Of a stretch of DNA of 64,000 nt, positions 17,943-26,419 are shown piece after piece. Source of the DNA: Agreia sp. PsM10 (GTDB lineage Bacteria > Actinomycetota > Actinomycetes > Actinomycetales > Microbacteriaceae); the NCBI RefSeq assembly GCF_030433855.1, contig NZ_JARUXC010000004.1, positions 268,632 through 332,631 on the forward strand, read 5' to 3'. The notes beneath the pieces were generated by a model. The model was not told where the DNA came from. It did not search any database and worked only from the letters and a program-made list of their open reading frames with translations. Each line of letters starts with the position of its first letter. Within the stretch, counting starts at the first letter, position 1. The position numbers and the translations under genes are program-made.

Positions 17943-18951
17943 GATTGCCTCCCTTCGCATCTGCGACCGATAGCTCGGGTGATTCGGGCTCATTGGAGAC
18001 CTCATAGGGATTCCCCCCGGTGTCTGACGGCTCCCATCCCATGAGCTGGCCGACGATCAACCCTCTTTCGAAAATGGATGTCGGGAAGAGCCAGTCCTGG
18101 TCATCCATAACGGATGGGAGCAGATCGTGAACGGCGTCGATGTCTTCTCCCATTCCGAGAACACCGTGAGACTCAGCGAGGGTGATCCGAGCCACGCGTC
18201 CTCCTCCGACGGAGAAAAACTGTCCGTTGACCGAGGCGGCCTCGCTGACCAGATAAGCGACCGTGGGTGTGACACGTTCGGGCAGCATCGTCTCGAAGAG
18301 CCAGTCCGTGTAGTCCGAGGCCTGCATCCGCTCGGTCATTCGCGTGCGGGCGGTGGGCGCGATCCCGTTTACGAGGATGTTATGTTCGACGCCTTCGAGG
18401 GAGAGCGAGTTGACTAAGCCGATATACGCGGCCTTCGCCGTAGCGTAGGACACGGATTGCGGTGTGCCATAGATGCTGTGTGACGAGACCACGACGATGC
18501 GTCCGAAATTCTGTTCGATGAAACGCGGCCATGCGGCTTTGACCATCAGGAACGCAGCGTAGATGTTCACTCTGGCAGTGCGGTCAAAGAGTTCCTCGGG
18601 CATCTCGTAGAGCGGCACGGCGTCGGGCGAGGTGCTGGCGTTGTGAATGATGCCATCGATTCGACCGAATGCAGCGATGGCTGCCTCGACGGCCCCGATG
18701 GCACCCTCGCTGGTCGACAGGTCGCCGTGATACGCGACGGCTGTACCTCCCGCGGCGACGATCTCTGCCACCACATCGTTTGCTGGGCCCTCGTCGGACC
18801 CGGTCCCGTTCATTGTTACGCCGCGGTCGGCGACCAGAACCTGGGCACCACGATCGGCCAAAGCCAGAGCGTGTGTCCGTCCCATTCCTCGTCCCGCGCC
18901 TGTAACGAGAATGGCCCGCCCGTCGTAGCGTACTCGGCCGGTACTCATCAT
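17932..18951 (-). CDS. SDR family oxidoreductase, C-terminally extended
   Basis: NAD(P)-dependent short-chain dehydrogenase of 339 residues. Cofactor motif TGAGRGMGRTHALALADRG, NNAG equivalent HNASTSP, catalytic Ser in VVSSHSIYG and YATAK with catalytic Tyr and Lys. It has about 70 extra residues after the usual end (from GVLGMGEDIDAVHD onwards), seen in SDRs of steroid- and terpenoid-degrading actinobacteria. Two adjacent ATGs (18951, 18948) follow GGAGGAG; the second gives better spacing. First gene of a two-gene leftward operon with the SnoaL-like protein; the 223-base region to the divergent cyclase gene holds the promoters but no clear operator was found. Confidence 0.87.
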   Translation of the reverse strand: MMSTGRVRYDGRAILVTGAGRGMGRTHALALADRGAQVLVADRGVTMNGTGSDEGPANDVVAEIVAAGGTAVAYHGDLSTSEGAIGAVEAAIAAFGRIDGIIHNASTSPDAVPLYEMPEELFDRTARVNIYAAFLMVKAAWPRFIEQNFGRIVVVSSHSIYGTPQSVSYATAKAAYIGLVNSLSLEGVEHNILVNGIAPTARTRMTERMQASDYTDWLFETMLPERVTPTVAYLVSEAASVNGQFFSVGGGRVARITLAESHGVLGMGEDIDAVHDLLPSVMDDQDWLFPTSIFERGLIVGQLMGWEPSDTGGNPYEVSNEPESPELSVADAKGGNHDR

Positions 18952-19174
18952 GACTCCTCCATTGGGTCGTTGCTGTCCGCAGGGCGCCGAAGCGTCCAGC
19001 CAACCGTCGTCTGAAGCTATCGGAGCTGACCGGAGGAGGGAGAGCACTGACGTAGCCTGCTCATTCGATTATGGGCTACAGGTGTTCACCGCCCAGGCCC
19101 TACATTCAGACCAACAGATCATCCGTGAGCGCCATGCACCCGAGGCGACATGAGTTCAAAGAATTGAGGCACAC

Positions 19175-20152
19175 ATGGTCGACCGCAGCGAAGCAGACGC
19201 CATCCGTGAGTTAGAGAGCTACCTGGTATCTCTATCGAATTGGGGACGATGGGGAGACCAGGACCGACTCGGCGCCTTGAATCTGGTGACTCCCGAAATT
19301 CGAATGCAAGCCATGGCGGCTGTGCGGACCGGGCGCACTGTCTCGCTCGCTCGCAACCTCGATCCCACAGTTCCGGATCCGTTGCATTCCGGTGTGACGA
19401 ACGTTCAGCGCAAGTCGGTCGTCGGAGAGGTGAAGCATCACTTTGGTGTTCCCGCGCGCTGGGATGCCGTCGGTGAGGAGATCACTCTGAGCCCACACGG
19501 AGGAAACGCGCACCTGGACGGCCTCGGCCATTACTACTGGGACGGGAGCTTCTACAACGGTTATCCTGCGTCCGAGTCGAACGACGAAGTCGGTTCTGCG
19601 CATCTTGCGGTCAGCGATGCGGCAGATGGCATCATCACGCGGGGTGTTCTTCTTGATATTGCGGGCCTCTTCGGGGTGGAGCACGTCGAGCGTGGATACG
19701 CGATCCTGCCCGAGGATCTGCTCGCCGCTGAACGCAGGCAGAACGTGACAGTCCGGGCGGGGGATGCGCTTCTGATCCATACCGGAAACGCTGCGGCGCT
19801 CGAAAAATTCGGGCCGCACTACACAGGTGAGTCGCGGGGCATTCTGGATGGCGCGCAGGCAGGTCTCGACATCTCCTGCCTGCCATACCTTCGTGAACGC
19901 GACGTCGCAGTGATGGGTGCTGATGGTACTCACGACGTTCAACCATCGCCGTGGGAGAACTTCGATATCGCTCGTCCCATCCATACCGCCTGCCTTGTCT
20001 CGATGGGTATATGGCTGATGGACAATCTGGATCTGACTGCGCTTGCGGCCGCGTGTGCCGAGCAGAATCGGTGGGAGTTCCTTTTGACCGCTCTGCCTTG
20101 GCGGTTTGTCGGCGCGACCTCGAGCCCGCTCAACCCGGTGGCCGTGCTCTAG
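19175..20152 (+). CDS. Cyclase-family metal hydrolase (PF04199 type)
   Basis: 325-residue member of the kynurenine formamidase/cyclase superfamily, long form. The metal motif is HGGNAHLDGLGHYYWDG, corresponding to the family HxGTHxDxxxH with Asn in place of Thr. RAGDALLIHTGNA and GADGTHDVQPSPW match later conserved blocks. Such enzymes hydrolyse amides, lactones or cyclic diketone-type C-C or C-O bonds. A short GAGG precedes the ATG. Divergent from SDR/SnoaL and followed 160 bases later by a cupin gene on the same strand; ring opening of an oxidised cyclic substrate is a reasonable but unproved role. Confidence 0.85.
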   Translation: MVDRSEADAIRELESYLVSLSNWGRWGDQDRLGALNLVTPEIRMQAMAAVRTGRTVSLARNLDPTVPDPLHSGVTNVQRKSVVGEVKHHFGVPARWDAVGEEITLSPHGGNAHLDGLGHYYWDGSFYNGYPASESNDEVGSAHLAVSDAADGIITRGVLLDIAGLFGVEHVERGYAILPEDLLAAERRQNVTVRAGDALLIHTGNAAALEKFGPHYTGESRGILDGAQAGLDISCLPYLRERDVAVMGADGTHDVQPSPWENFDIARPIHTACLVSMGIWLMDNLDLTALAAACAEQNRWEFLLTALPWRFVGATSSPLNPVAVL

Positions 20153-20312
20153 TCGCTCAACGGCACTGCGTCACCCTCTGTTATCCAGACTTGGCTTGCG
20201 TTTGCGCACGTCGAACGCCCCACACTCGTGACTTTCGTCGAGTCGACGGGCAACCAATGGGAGGCAATAGAGCTTTCCTGATCAATGAAAGCAACCTGAA
20301 AGGCAGTGCAAA

Positions 20313-20795
20313 GTGGCACATCGCATCATTTCTACCCATGACGCTCAGGGCTGGTCGCGCGTCGGCTCTCGAGAAGAGCTTGTCGCAGATACCTCTATCG
20401 CGACCAGCGGTGTATTGAATCTCTGGCGCACTCTTCCGAACACGAAGATCCCTGGCCCTGTCGACGCGCCCGATCTCCTGCCCGACATGGGCAACGTTCT
20501 GCCCGGCGAGGTTCTCGTCTTCAAATGGACGGTGAACGCGAATACGGCGGCGACAGAGGGCGGCGACGTCCTCGAGTTCACCGACACCGCACGTCCGGGT
20601 TTCCACTCCACTGCGACCATCGATGTGCACACCGTGCTGTCCGGCCGGGTGGTCTACCGACTCGACGCGGAAGACGTCGAACTAGACACCGGCGACATTG
20701 TCATCATCCGTGGACAATCGCATGCCTGGGCCAACCCCTGGGAGGACGACGCGATAATCATGGTCACCGTGATCGGTGCAGCAGCCGAGGAATAG
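20313..20795 (+). CDS. Cupin-domain protein
   Basis: 160-residue small beta-barrel protein. The cupin core runs from about residue 68 to 150: TEGGDVLEFTD, FHSTATIDVHTVLSGRVVYRLD, VELDTGDIVIIRGQSHAWANPWEDDA. Only two histidines of the usual metal set are evident. Start is GTG with AAAGGCAG about eight bases upstream. Proteins of this kind next to catabolic dehydrogenases often act as isomerases, dioxygenase-like enzymes or ligand sensors; nothing here decides. It ends just before a strong bidirectional terminator. Confidence 0.85.
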   Translation: MAHRIISTHDAQGWSRVGSREELVADTSIATSGVLNLWRTLPNTKIPGPVDAPDLLPDMGNVLPGEVLVFKWTVNANTAATEGGDVLEFTDTARPGFHSTATIDVHTVLSGRVVYRLDAEDVELDTGDIVIIRGQSHAWANPWEDDAIIMVTVIGAAAEE

Positions 20796-20805
20796 ACAAT
20801 CGAAG

Positions 20806-20850
20806 ACACGTATGGCCTCTTCGTTCGAAGAACGAAGAGGCCATACGTGT
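20806..20850. terminator. Bidirectional intrinsic terminator
   Basis: Perfect inverted repeat with 21-bp arms (20806-20826 and 20830-20850) and a 3-base loop GAA, between the convergent cupin and SDR genes. No long T-run is present on either side, so it is a stem-only (actinobacterial style) terminator. The arms begin ACACGTATGGCC. Confidence 0.9.
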
Positions 20851-20872
20851 TAACTGTCAGACAACTGAAACG

Positions 20873-21640
20873 TCAGTGCGTGATCCAACCGCCGTCGATC
20901 ACGAGCTCTTCGCCCGTGATGTACTTCGCCTCATCAGAAGCGAGGTACACCATTCCGTAGCCGATGTCGTTCGGTTCTCCCACATGCGGCGCGAGGGGGA
21001 CCTTGTCGGCAAATGACGCTGACATGCTGTCCCAGGTGCGTCCAGCGGCTCTCGCGAGCCCGGTGTACACCGCGCCGGGGTGAATCGAATTCACGCGGAT
21101 CCCGTCTTTCGCGAACCACTGGGCAGCATGCTTGGTCAGCGACCTCACGGCGCCTTTGGACGCTGAGTACGCCGCGCCGCCCGAGTCTGCATCTCCTCCG
21201 ATGATCCCTGCAATCGAAGAGATATTCACAATGGATCCGCCACCCTGTGTCTGCATATGGGGAATGACAGACTTCATGCCAAGCCAGACGCCGGTCGTGT
21301 TGACCGCCAGCACCCTGTTCCAATCGTCGAGCTCTGCCTCGAGGATGCCCTTTTTTATGTGGATCCCGGCATTGTTGACGAGCACGTCGATCCGACCAAA
21401 GTGAGTTACTGCACGGTCGACGACCGTAGCCCATGATTCAGCAGTCGAGACATCGTGCACGAGTGCGAGGACCTCTCCGCCCTCTTTCGTGATCTGCTCT
21501 GCAGTAGCATTCAGTGCTTCCTCGGCCACGTCGGTCATGACCACCGATGCTCCCTCGCGCGCGAAGAGCTGCGCCCCTGCCAGCCCCATCCCGCTTGCCG
21601 CGCCGGTGATGATCGCGATCTTTCCCTCGAGTCGACCCAT
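20873..21640 (-). CDS. SDR family oxidoreductase
   Basis: Classical 255-residue short-chain dehydrogenase. Cofactor motif TGAASGMGLAGAQ with MTDVAEEAL indicating NAD preference (Asp after the second strand), LVNNAGIH, catalytic Ser in NISSIAGI, AYSASKG with Tyr and Lys, and the C-terminal LVIDGGWITH. Transcribed with the upstream MFS gene (36-base gap). Substrate unknown; within this island it would oxidise a secondary alcohol of the imported compound or reduce the reverse ketone. Confidence 0.92.
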   Translation of the reverse strand: MGRLEGKIAIITGAASGMGLAGAQLFAREGASVVMTDVAEEALNATAEQITKEGGEVLALVHDVSTAESWATVVDRAVTHFGRIDVLVNNAGIHIKKGILEAELDDWNRVLAVNTTGVWLGMKSVIPHMQTQGGGSIVNISSIAGIIGGDADSGGAAYSASKGAVRSLTKHAAQWFAKDGIRVNSIHPGAVYTGLARAAGRTWDSMSASFADKVPLAPHVGEPNDIGYGMVYLASDEAKYITGEELVIDGGWITH

Positions 21641-21676
21641 GAGATATTCCGTTCCTTTCCTTGATGCCCAGAAGGC

Positions 21677-23080
21677 TCAGTGTGATTGTTCAGTGGTTGC
21701 TGCAGAAGAAAGAGCGTCGGCCGCGATCGCCTCGAGCGAGCGGTTGGTGGTTCGCACTCCGAAAATGAACAAAGTAGCTCCGGTCAAGACGAAGAGGGCT
21801 GCGAGCATGAGGTACAGAACCTGAAATCCCCATGCGGTATAGACGGCCGCCACGACGACTCCTGACAGCACGCCGGCCACACGCCCGACGCCGTTCACCA
21901 TCCCGACACCGATGCCCCGGAGGGCGGTCGGGAACACTTCGGGAATGTAGGTGTAGAACGGCGTCGTCATGCCTGTCGACGCAAGGTGCGCCACGGACGC
22001 AGCAATGAGGGTCACCACCGGGTCACCTGTCAGTGCGAACACGCACAGCGCTGCCGCTGTCACGATCGTTCCCACGAGAATGACGCTCTTGCGTTCGATT
22101 CTGTCTGCCAGCGGGTAGAGGATGAGGGGTCCGATTATCTGCGCGATCGACATGATGGTCACGAATTGCAGCGCGGCCGGCTGGCTCATGCCCCGATCCA
22201 CCAAGATGGTCGGAACCCATGAGTAGAACCCGTAGAGACAGAACAGGTATGCGAAGAACGTGCCGGATGTGACGACAAGCCGTCTGAGCGCTTCGCCGCG
22301 GAACAGATCACGCAGGCGAGGGCGAACAGGGTTGCTGTCTTGTTCGGGCACCTCCTCGGGCACGGGCAGCTTCGTCCCTTTTCGTTCGGCGAGATTCTCA
22401 AGTGCCTCGACTGTTCGCGATGCAGCGTCGAGCCGTCCATGCGACACCTGCCACCGCACTGTCTCGGGAAGGAACCAAGCGATCAGCGCCGCGACGATGA
22501 CCCCTGACGCGCCGATCACGAAGACCCACCGCCATGCACCTGGCGCAAGGGGAACGATGTTGAGAGCGATGACAGCGGTCACGGGGCTGCTCATAAAACC
22601 GATCATCGTGAGGACAGCGAAAAACCGCCCCCGAGCGAGGCGGGGAAACATCTCACTCACGACGACCATCAAAACGCCGACGGCAGCCTGCATGCCGAAA
22701 CCCGTCACAATGCGCGAAAGAGCCAGCAGTTCCCACGTCGGTGCGATGGCTGAGACCAATGATCCAACAGAGAACACCAAGCAGGCGGCGATGAGAATCG
22801 GCTTACGCCCGATCTTGTCGGATAGACGACCGCCGAGAATCGCGCCGAACAGTGCGCCGACGAAGACCGACGAAATGATGAGGCCTATCTGGGGGATGTC
22901 CAGTTCGAACTCGGCCCGCACTGCTGGGGCCAGGAGGGAGAACGAGACGTTGTCGAAAATTTCGATGAAGTAGGCAGCGCCAAGAATGACGATCCACAGG
23001 ATGTGGCGGCTGGTGACGGGAACTTTATCGAGGCGCGCATCCAGCGCGCGCGCTTCGTGGTCGGTCAGCTGTGCAGTCAT
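21677..23080 (-). CDS. MFS importer, aromatic acid:H+ symporter-like
   Basis: 467-residue 12-helix transporter. Helix 1 IVILGAAYFIEIFDNVSFSLLAPAV, the loop GGRLSDKIGRKPIL, SRIVTGFGMQAAVGVLMVVVSEMFP and the long central loop are typical of the aromatic acid/benzoate and sugar-like importers. ATG at 23080 has AAGGAGG seven bases upstream; an open extension of 95 residues upstream is discarded. Divergent from the aldolase gene and co-directional with an SDR gene. Import of an organic acid as the substrate of this island is the natural reading. Confidence 0.9.
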   Translation of the reverse strand: MTAQLTDHEARALDARLDKVPVTSRHILWIVILGAAYFIEIFDNVSFSLLAPAVRAEFELDIPQIGLIISSVFVGALFGAILGGRLSDKIGRKPILIAACLVFSVGSLVSAIAPTWELLALSRIVTGFGMQAAVGVLMVVVSEMFPRLARGRFFAVLTMIGFMSSPVTAVIALNIVPLAPGAWRWVFVIGASGVIVAALIAWFLPETVRWQVSHGRLDAASRTVEALENLAERKGTKLPVPEEVPEQDSNPVRPRLRDLFRGEALRRLVVTSGTFFAYLFCLYGFYSWVPTILVDRGMSQPAALQFVTIMSIAQIIGPLILYPLADRIERKSVILVGTIVTAAALCVFALTGDPVVTLIAASVAHLASTGMTTPFYTYIPEVFPTALRGIGVGMVNGVGRVAGVLSGVVVAAVYTAWGFQVLYLMLAALFVLTGATLFIFGVRTTNRSLEAIAADALSSAATTEQSH

Positions 23081-23311
23081 CTTGTCCTCCTTGACGGTGA
23101 TGCATCTGTTCTTCAACGTTAACGAGCGGCCTGGATTCGCAGCGCTACGACAGTCGCCCGTCTCAACGAAAGCGCGCGACGGTCGTCTGCGCGGGCAGCG
23201 GTGCTTCGCGCCTAAATTCGTCGTGTCCAAAGTTCTCAGTGCAGTGAGGGCAAGCCAACCAGTGACTCGCCGGCATCCGGTGGGGTTATCGAACACGGGA
23301 AAGATGAACTG

Positions 23312-24097
23312 ATGTCCCCTCGTCGAGCACGATCCACATTCGAAAAGCTGATCTCTCGCGGGCAACGACCGACAGGTGTTTTTGTCATGTCGACCGACTC
23401 AGCCACAACAGGCATCTTCGGCGCCTCCGGTTACGACTGGGTATTGATCGACCGAGAGCACGGGGTGATGGACAACAGCGATATGCGCGCGCACCTTATG
23501 GCGGCCGAAGCTCATGGTCTCGTGTCGGCGGTGCGAGTGCTGGAGAACAATGCGGCCATGATCCAGCAGGCGCTGGACGCAGGCGCGCAAGCAATCATGG
23601 TCCCGAAGGTGGATTCGGCTGAGAGTGCCCGTCGGGCCGTCGTCGCCTCCCAGTACAAAGCCGGCGGACGTGGGATGTGCCCCGTGGTGCCAGCCACCAA
23701 TTTCTCGGGCGCGCAGTGGGGCGAGTACGCCGCCGAACTGAACGACAACGTCCTCATCATTCCCTTGATCGAGACGATGAAAGGAGTTGAGAATATTGCC
23801 GAAATTTGCGCGGTCGACGGTGTCGACTACATCTTCTTTGGACTAGCCGACCTGTCACAAGATCTGGGGATCGACATGACGTTAGACATCGACCGACTGG
23901 TAGAGCTGTGGAAAGTCGTGGCGACGACCGCGCGCTCGAAGGGGGTCCGCGCAGGAGCACCCTTGGGATACGGGTTCGACGATCTGGCCGACTTCGGAAC
24001 TCTCGACAGCGACCTCATGACACTCCGCGCGGCTGCAGAAGAAGCATTGGCCGATTTCAAGAAATCCATCCTGGGTGGTGCACAAGCGGCCGGCTAA
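23312..24097 (+). CDS. HpcH/HpaI family aldolase
   Basis: 261-residue class II pyruvate-type aldolase of the HpaI/GarL/RhmA group. Visible motifs: FGASGYDWVLIDREHG, AGAQAIMVPKVDSAESAR (the PKV metal/substrate region), PLIETMKGVENIAEI with the metal glutamate, and GVDYIFFGLADLSQDLG with the metal aspartate. It would cleave a 4-hydroxy-2-oxoacid to pyruvate and an aldehyde. The ribosome site is weak. It overlaps the convergent PucR-like gene by 4 bases. As the last carbon-skeleton step it ties the island to central metabolism. Confidence 0.92.
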   Translation: MSPRRARSTFEKLISRGQRPTGVFVMSTDSATTGIFGASGYDWVLIDREHGVMDNSDMRAHLMAAEAHGLVSAVRVLENNAAMIQQALDAGAQAIMVPKVDSAESARRAVVASQYKAGGRGMCPVVPATNFSGAQWGEYAAELNDNVLIIPLIETMKGVENIAEICAVDGVDYIFFGLADLSQDLGIDMTLDIDRLVELWKVVATTARSKGVRAGAPLGYGFDDLADFGTLDSDLMTLRAAAEEALADFKKSILGGAQAAG

Positions 24098-25224
24098 TCG
24101 GCCGCGACCGTCACACCTGAGAGGCTTGCGAGCCGCAAGCCAAGAACCGTCGACAGGCGATCGTCTGGATCTTCCCAGTCGAGCTTGAATTCGACCTGAA
24201 TCTTGCGGAGCCGCGAGTACAGCGTCGTTCGATGCATATGAAATTCGTTCGCAACGTCGTCACTGCCTTTTCCTGGTTCAAGGTGCATCCGAATCATGCG
24301 TAAAGTCTGTTCATCTTGGTTCGCGATCAGTCGCGCGACCCGGGCGTCGGTCAGTTCTGCGCCCTCTGTCTGGTCGATCGCAAGGAGCATGCGCCACGGC
24401 CCGAGTTCGTCCCATACGAGCGGGTTGGTCGCGGGGAGGAAGGCTGGGTCGCGCGCCAGGCGAAGGGCGCGGATGGCGTCGGTGGATGAACGTGAAATAT
24501 CGGTCAGCTGGGCCACTTTTCTTCCCACCGCGGCCCTCTGGCCCGCGCCGATCGATCGACCACGACGCTCCAATGCGGCAATGCTGTCGTCTTCGCTCGG
24601 CATGATGAAGATGACCGACTGCTCTACGGTCGCCCACGGATTGCGATAACCGAGCTCGCGAATCCACGGGGATACGTATACGCCGGACTTCCTCTCGACA
24701 GCGACGGCTCGGACATCTCCGTCGAATCTCTTACCGAATTTGTTGCCGATGTGAGTGGCCGCCCGCCGGCGCTTGTCGGCACTGCCGCTCGCCAACAGAA
24801 TACGTACCGAGTCCTCGATCTGTGGGCGCGAAAAGAGCTCGAGCTCTAGTTGAAGCGCTACTTCGTCGAATTCGTCCCGAAATCCGTCCAAGGCGTGATC
24901 GTCGACCCGATGATCGGGGTCGATGAGGTACAGATATCCGACGACTCCTGACGGCACAGCCAAGGGCACGATCAGCCGTTCGAGCATGTTCGAGCCCGCA
25001 GGTGGAATGAAGCGAGTGATTGCAGCATGCTTGTGCGCGAGGACGTTGACGAGCTGCGAACCAGTGCCTGCCTCTCGAGCAAGCACAGTCTCTCTTCGCA
25101 CCGAATCCGTCAGGCGGGTCGGCTGCGCGGAAAAAGCGATCAGGCGCTCATGAGCATCCGACAGGGTGACGGGGGTTTCAAACGCCTTATAGATTCCGTC
25201 AACAAGTTCTTGGTATCCCATCAT
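24094..25224 (-). CDS. PucR-family transcriptional regulator
   Basis: 376-residue regulator. The C-terminal helix-turn-helix of the PucR/CdaR type is at about residues 318-366 (MHLEPGKGSDDVANEFHMHRTTLYSRLRKIQ, DDRLSTVLGLRLASL). The N-terminal part (VTLSDAHERLIAFSAQ, ERLIVPLAVPSGVVGYLYLIDPD) looks like a small-ligand GAF-type sensor. Such regulators usually activate neighbouring catabolic genes when bound to substrate. It is convergent with the aldolase; the 212 bases upstream to the next gene show no recognisable operator. Confidence 0.88.
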   Translation of the reverse strand: MMGYQELVDGIYKAFETPVTLSDAHERLIAFSAQPTRLTDSVRRETVLAREAGTGSQLVNVLAHKHAAITRFIPPAGSNMLERLIVPLAVPSGVVGYLYLIDPDHRVDDHALDGFRDEFDEVALQLELELFSRPQIEDSVRILLASGSADKRRRAATHIGNKFGKRFDGDVRAVAVERKSGVYVSPWIRELGYRNPWATVEQSVIFIMPSEDDSIAALERRGRSIGAGQRAAVGRKVAQLTDISRSSTDAIRALRLARDPAFLPATNPLVWDELGPWRMLLAIDQTEGAELTDARVARLIANQDEQTLRMIRMHLEPGKGSDDVANEFHMHRTTLYSRLRKIQVEFKLDWEDPDDRLSTVLGLRLASLSGVTVAAD

Positions 25225-25436
25225 TGCGATTCCCCGTTCGAAGCCGTGCCCGATCGCGAGTGCATTCCGACGGATACGGCTGTAGAAGGTGTAGTCCTCA
25301 ACTCTTCACGGACGGACGGGCGTGAGCGGGCCCGGCTGATCAGTGTCGCCCACAGTCTACGATGAGCCAGGCCGCCCATGCCGGATCTCTCGAAAGGAGG
25401 AGAAGGCCTGAGCTGCTCCGCCTCCCGAGACATCGC

Positions 25437-26183
25437 TCAGGACTGTTCGATAGCCGCAGACTCTCCGGCGGTCTGGCCGCCGTCGATGACGAGCTCGGCT
25501 CCGGTGTGGAAGCTGGATTCGTCGCTGGCGAGGTAGACGATGAGGTTGGAGACCTCTTCGGGCTCGCCCACGCGGTGCAGGGCGCCGAGGTGGTCGCCGA
25601 GCTCGAGACCGGCGGTCATCGGGGTTCGGATGGCCCCGGGATGCACGGAGTTCGCTCTGATGTTGTGCACGCCGAGTTCGAGTGCCACGGACTTCGTCAA
25701 CCCGCGAACGGCGAACTTGGAGGCGACGTACCCGTGCATGGCCACTGTGCCGACCAGCCCGGCCGTCGAGGATATGTTCACAATCGACGACGGAGCAGAG
25801 GCGATGAGCGCATCCTTTGCCGCACTGATGCCCAGGAACGGCCCGGTCGCGTTGATGTTCATGATCAGGTTCCACTGGTCGCGCGTATAGTCGCCGAGCT
25901 GACCGAAATTCACGATTCCCGCATTGTTGACGAGGACGTTCAGCCCGCCGAATGCAGACACGGCGAGGTCGACAGCCTTCTTCCAATCCTCGGGCGATGT
26001 CACATCGAGGTGTGTATAAACTGCCGCTTCACCGAGTTCTGCAGCGAGGGCGGCGCCGTCGTCGTCGAGGAGGTCGCCAATGACGACCTTGCCGCCTTCC
26101 GCCACGATCGCCCTGACATGCGATGCCCCCATGCCGCGAGATCCGCCGCTGACCAGCGCGATTTTTCCTTCAAGCCTTGCCAT
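25437..26183 (-). CDS. SDR, 3-alpha/20-beta-hydroxysteroid dehydrogenase-like
   Basis: 248-residue classical SDR. MARLEGKIALVSGGSRGMGASHVR, the adjacent GDLLDDDG (NAD-selecting Asp), HLDVTSPEDW, VLVNNAGI, NISSTAGL, HGYVASKFAVRGLTKS and NLIVYLASDESSFHTGAELVIDGG closely follow the mycobacterial FabG3-type 20-beta-hydroxysteroid dehydrogenase as remembered. The ATG at 26183 has GAAGGA upstream; a 73-residue upstream extension is discarded. Divergent from a TetR gene with an alternating palindrome between them. A cyclic alcohol (steroid-, terpenoid- or cyclohexanol-like) is a fair guess for the substrate. Confidence 0.9.
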   Translation of the reverse strand: MARLEGKIALVSGGSRGMGASHVRAIVAEGGKVVIGDLLDDDGAALAAELGEAAVYTHLDVTSPEDWKKAVDLAVSAFGGLNVLVNNAGIVNFGQLGDYTRDQWNLIMNINATGPFLGISAAKDALIASAPSSIVNISSTAGLVGTVAMHGYVASKFAVRGLTKSVALELGVHNIRANSVHPGAIRTPMTAGLELGDHLGALHRVGEPEEVSNLIVYLASDESSFHTGAELVIDGGQTAGESAAIEQS

Positions 26184-26235
26184 GATGTTTTCCTTCTTGT
26201 GGTTGAACAGCGCCCGGGAGGGCGTTGAAACGACC

Positions 26236-26262
26236 AGATGGTGCCATCTCAGGTGAGATGGC
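26236..26262. promoter_or_regulatory. Overlapping operator palindromes
   Basis: Half-sites AGATGG (26236-26241), CCATCTCA (26244-26251) and TGAGATGG (26254-26261) alternate in orientation. The right pair, extended to GCCATCTCA/TGAGATGGC, is a perfect 9-bp inverted repeat with a GG spacer; the left pair is a perfect 6-bp inverted repeat with a TG spacer. It lies 53 bases from the SDR start and 158 from the TetR start, so the TetR protein at 26420 is the likely binder. Confidence 0.78.
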
Positions 26263-26419
26263 GCATCGTGTTCGGTCGTCGTTGACCTGAGTACGTTGCG
26301 GAGGCTCGCGGTCACGACAGCGTGACGGGATCGAGCCGCGCAATAATGGTGAACCTGACGGTCCGTGCTCAGCGCGAACGCAAGCCTACGCCTGATAGAC
26401 ACTTTCCACGAGGAGGATC

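Noticed and set aside
25225..25436. Operator for the PucR-like regulator
   Set aside because: No convincing inverted or direct repeat in these 212 bases.
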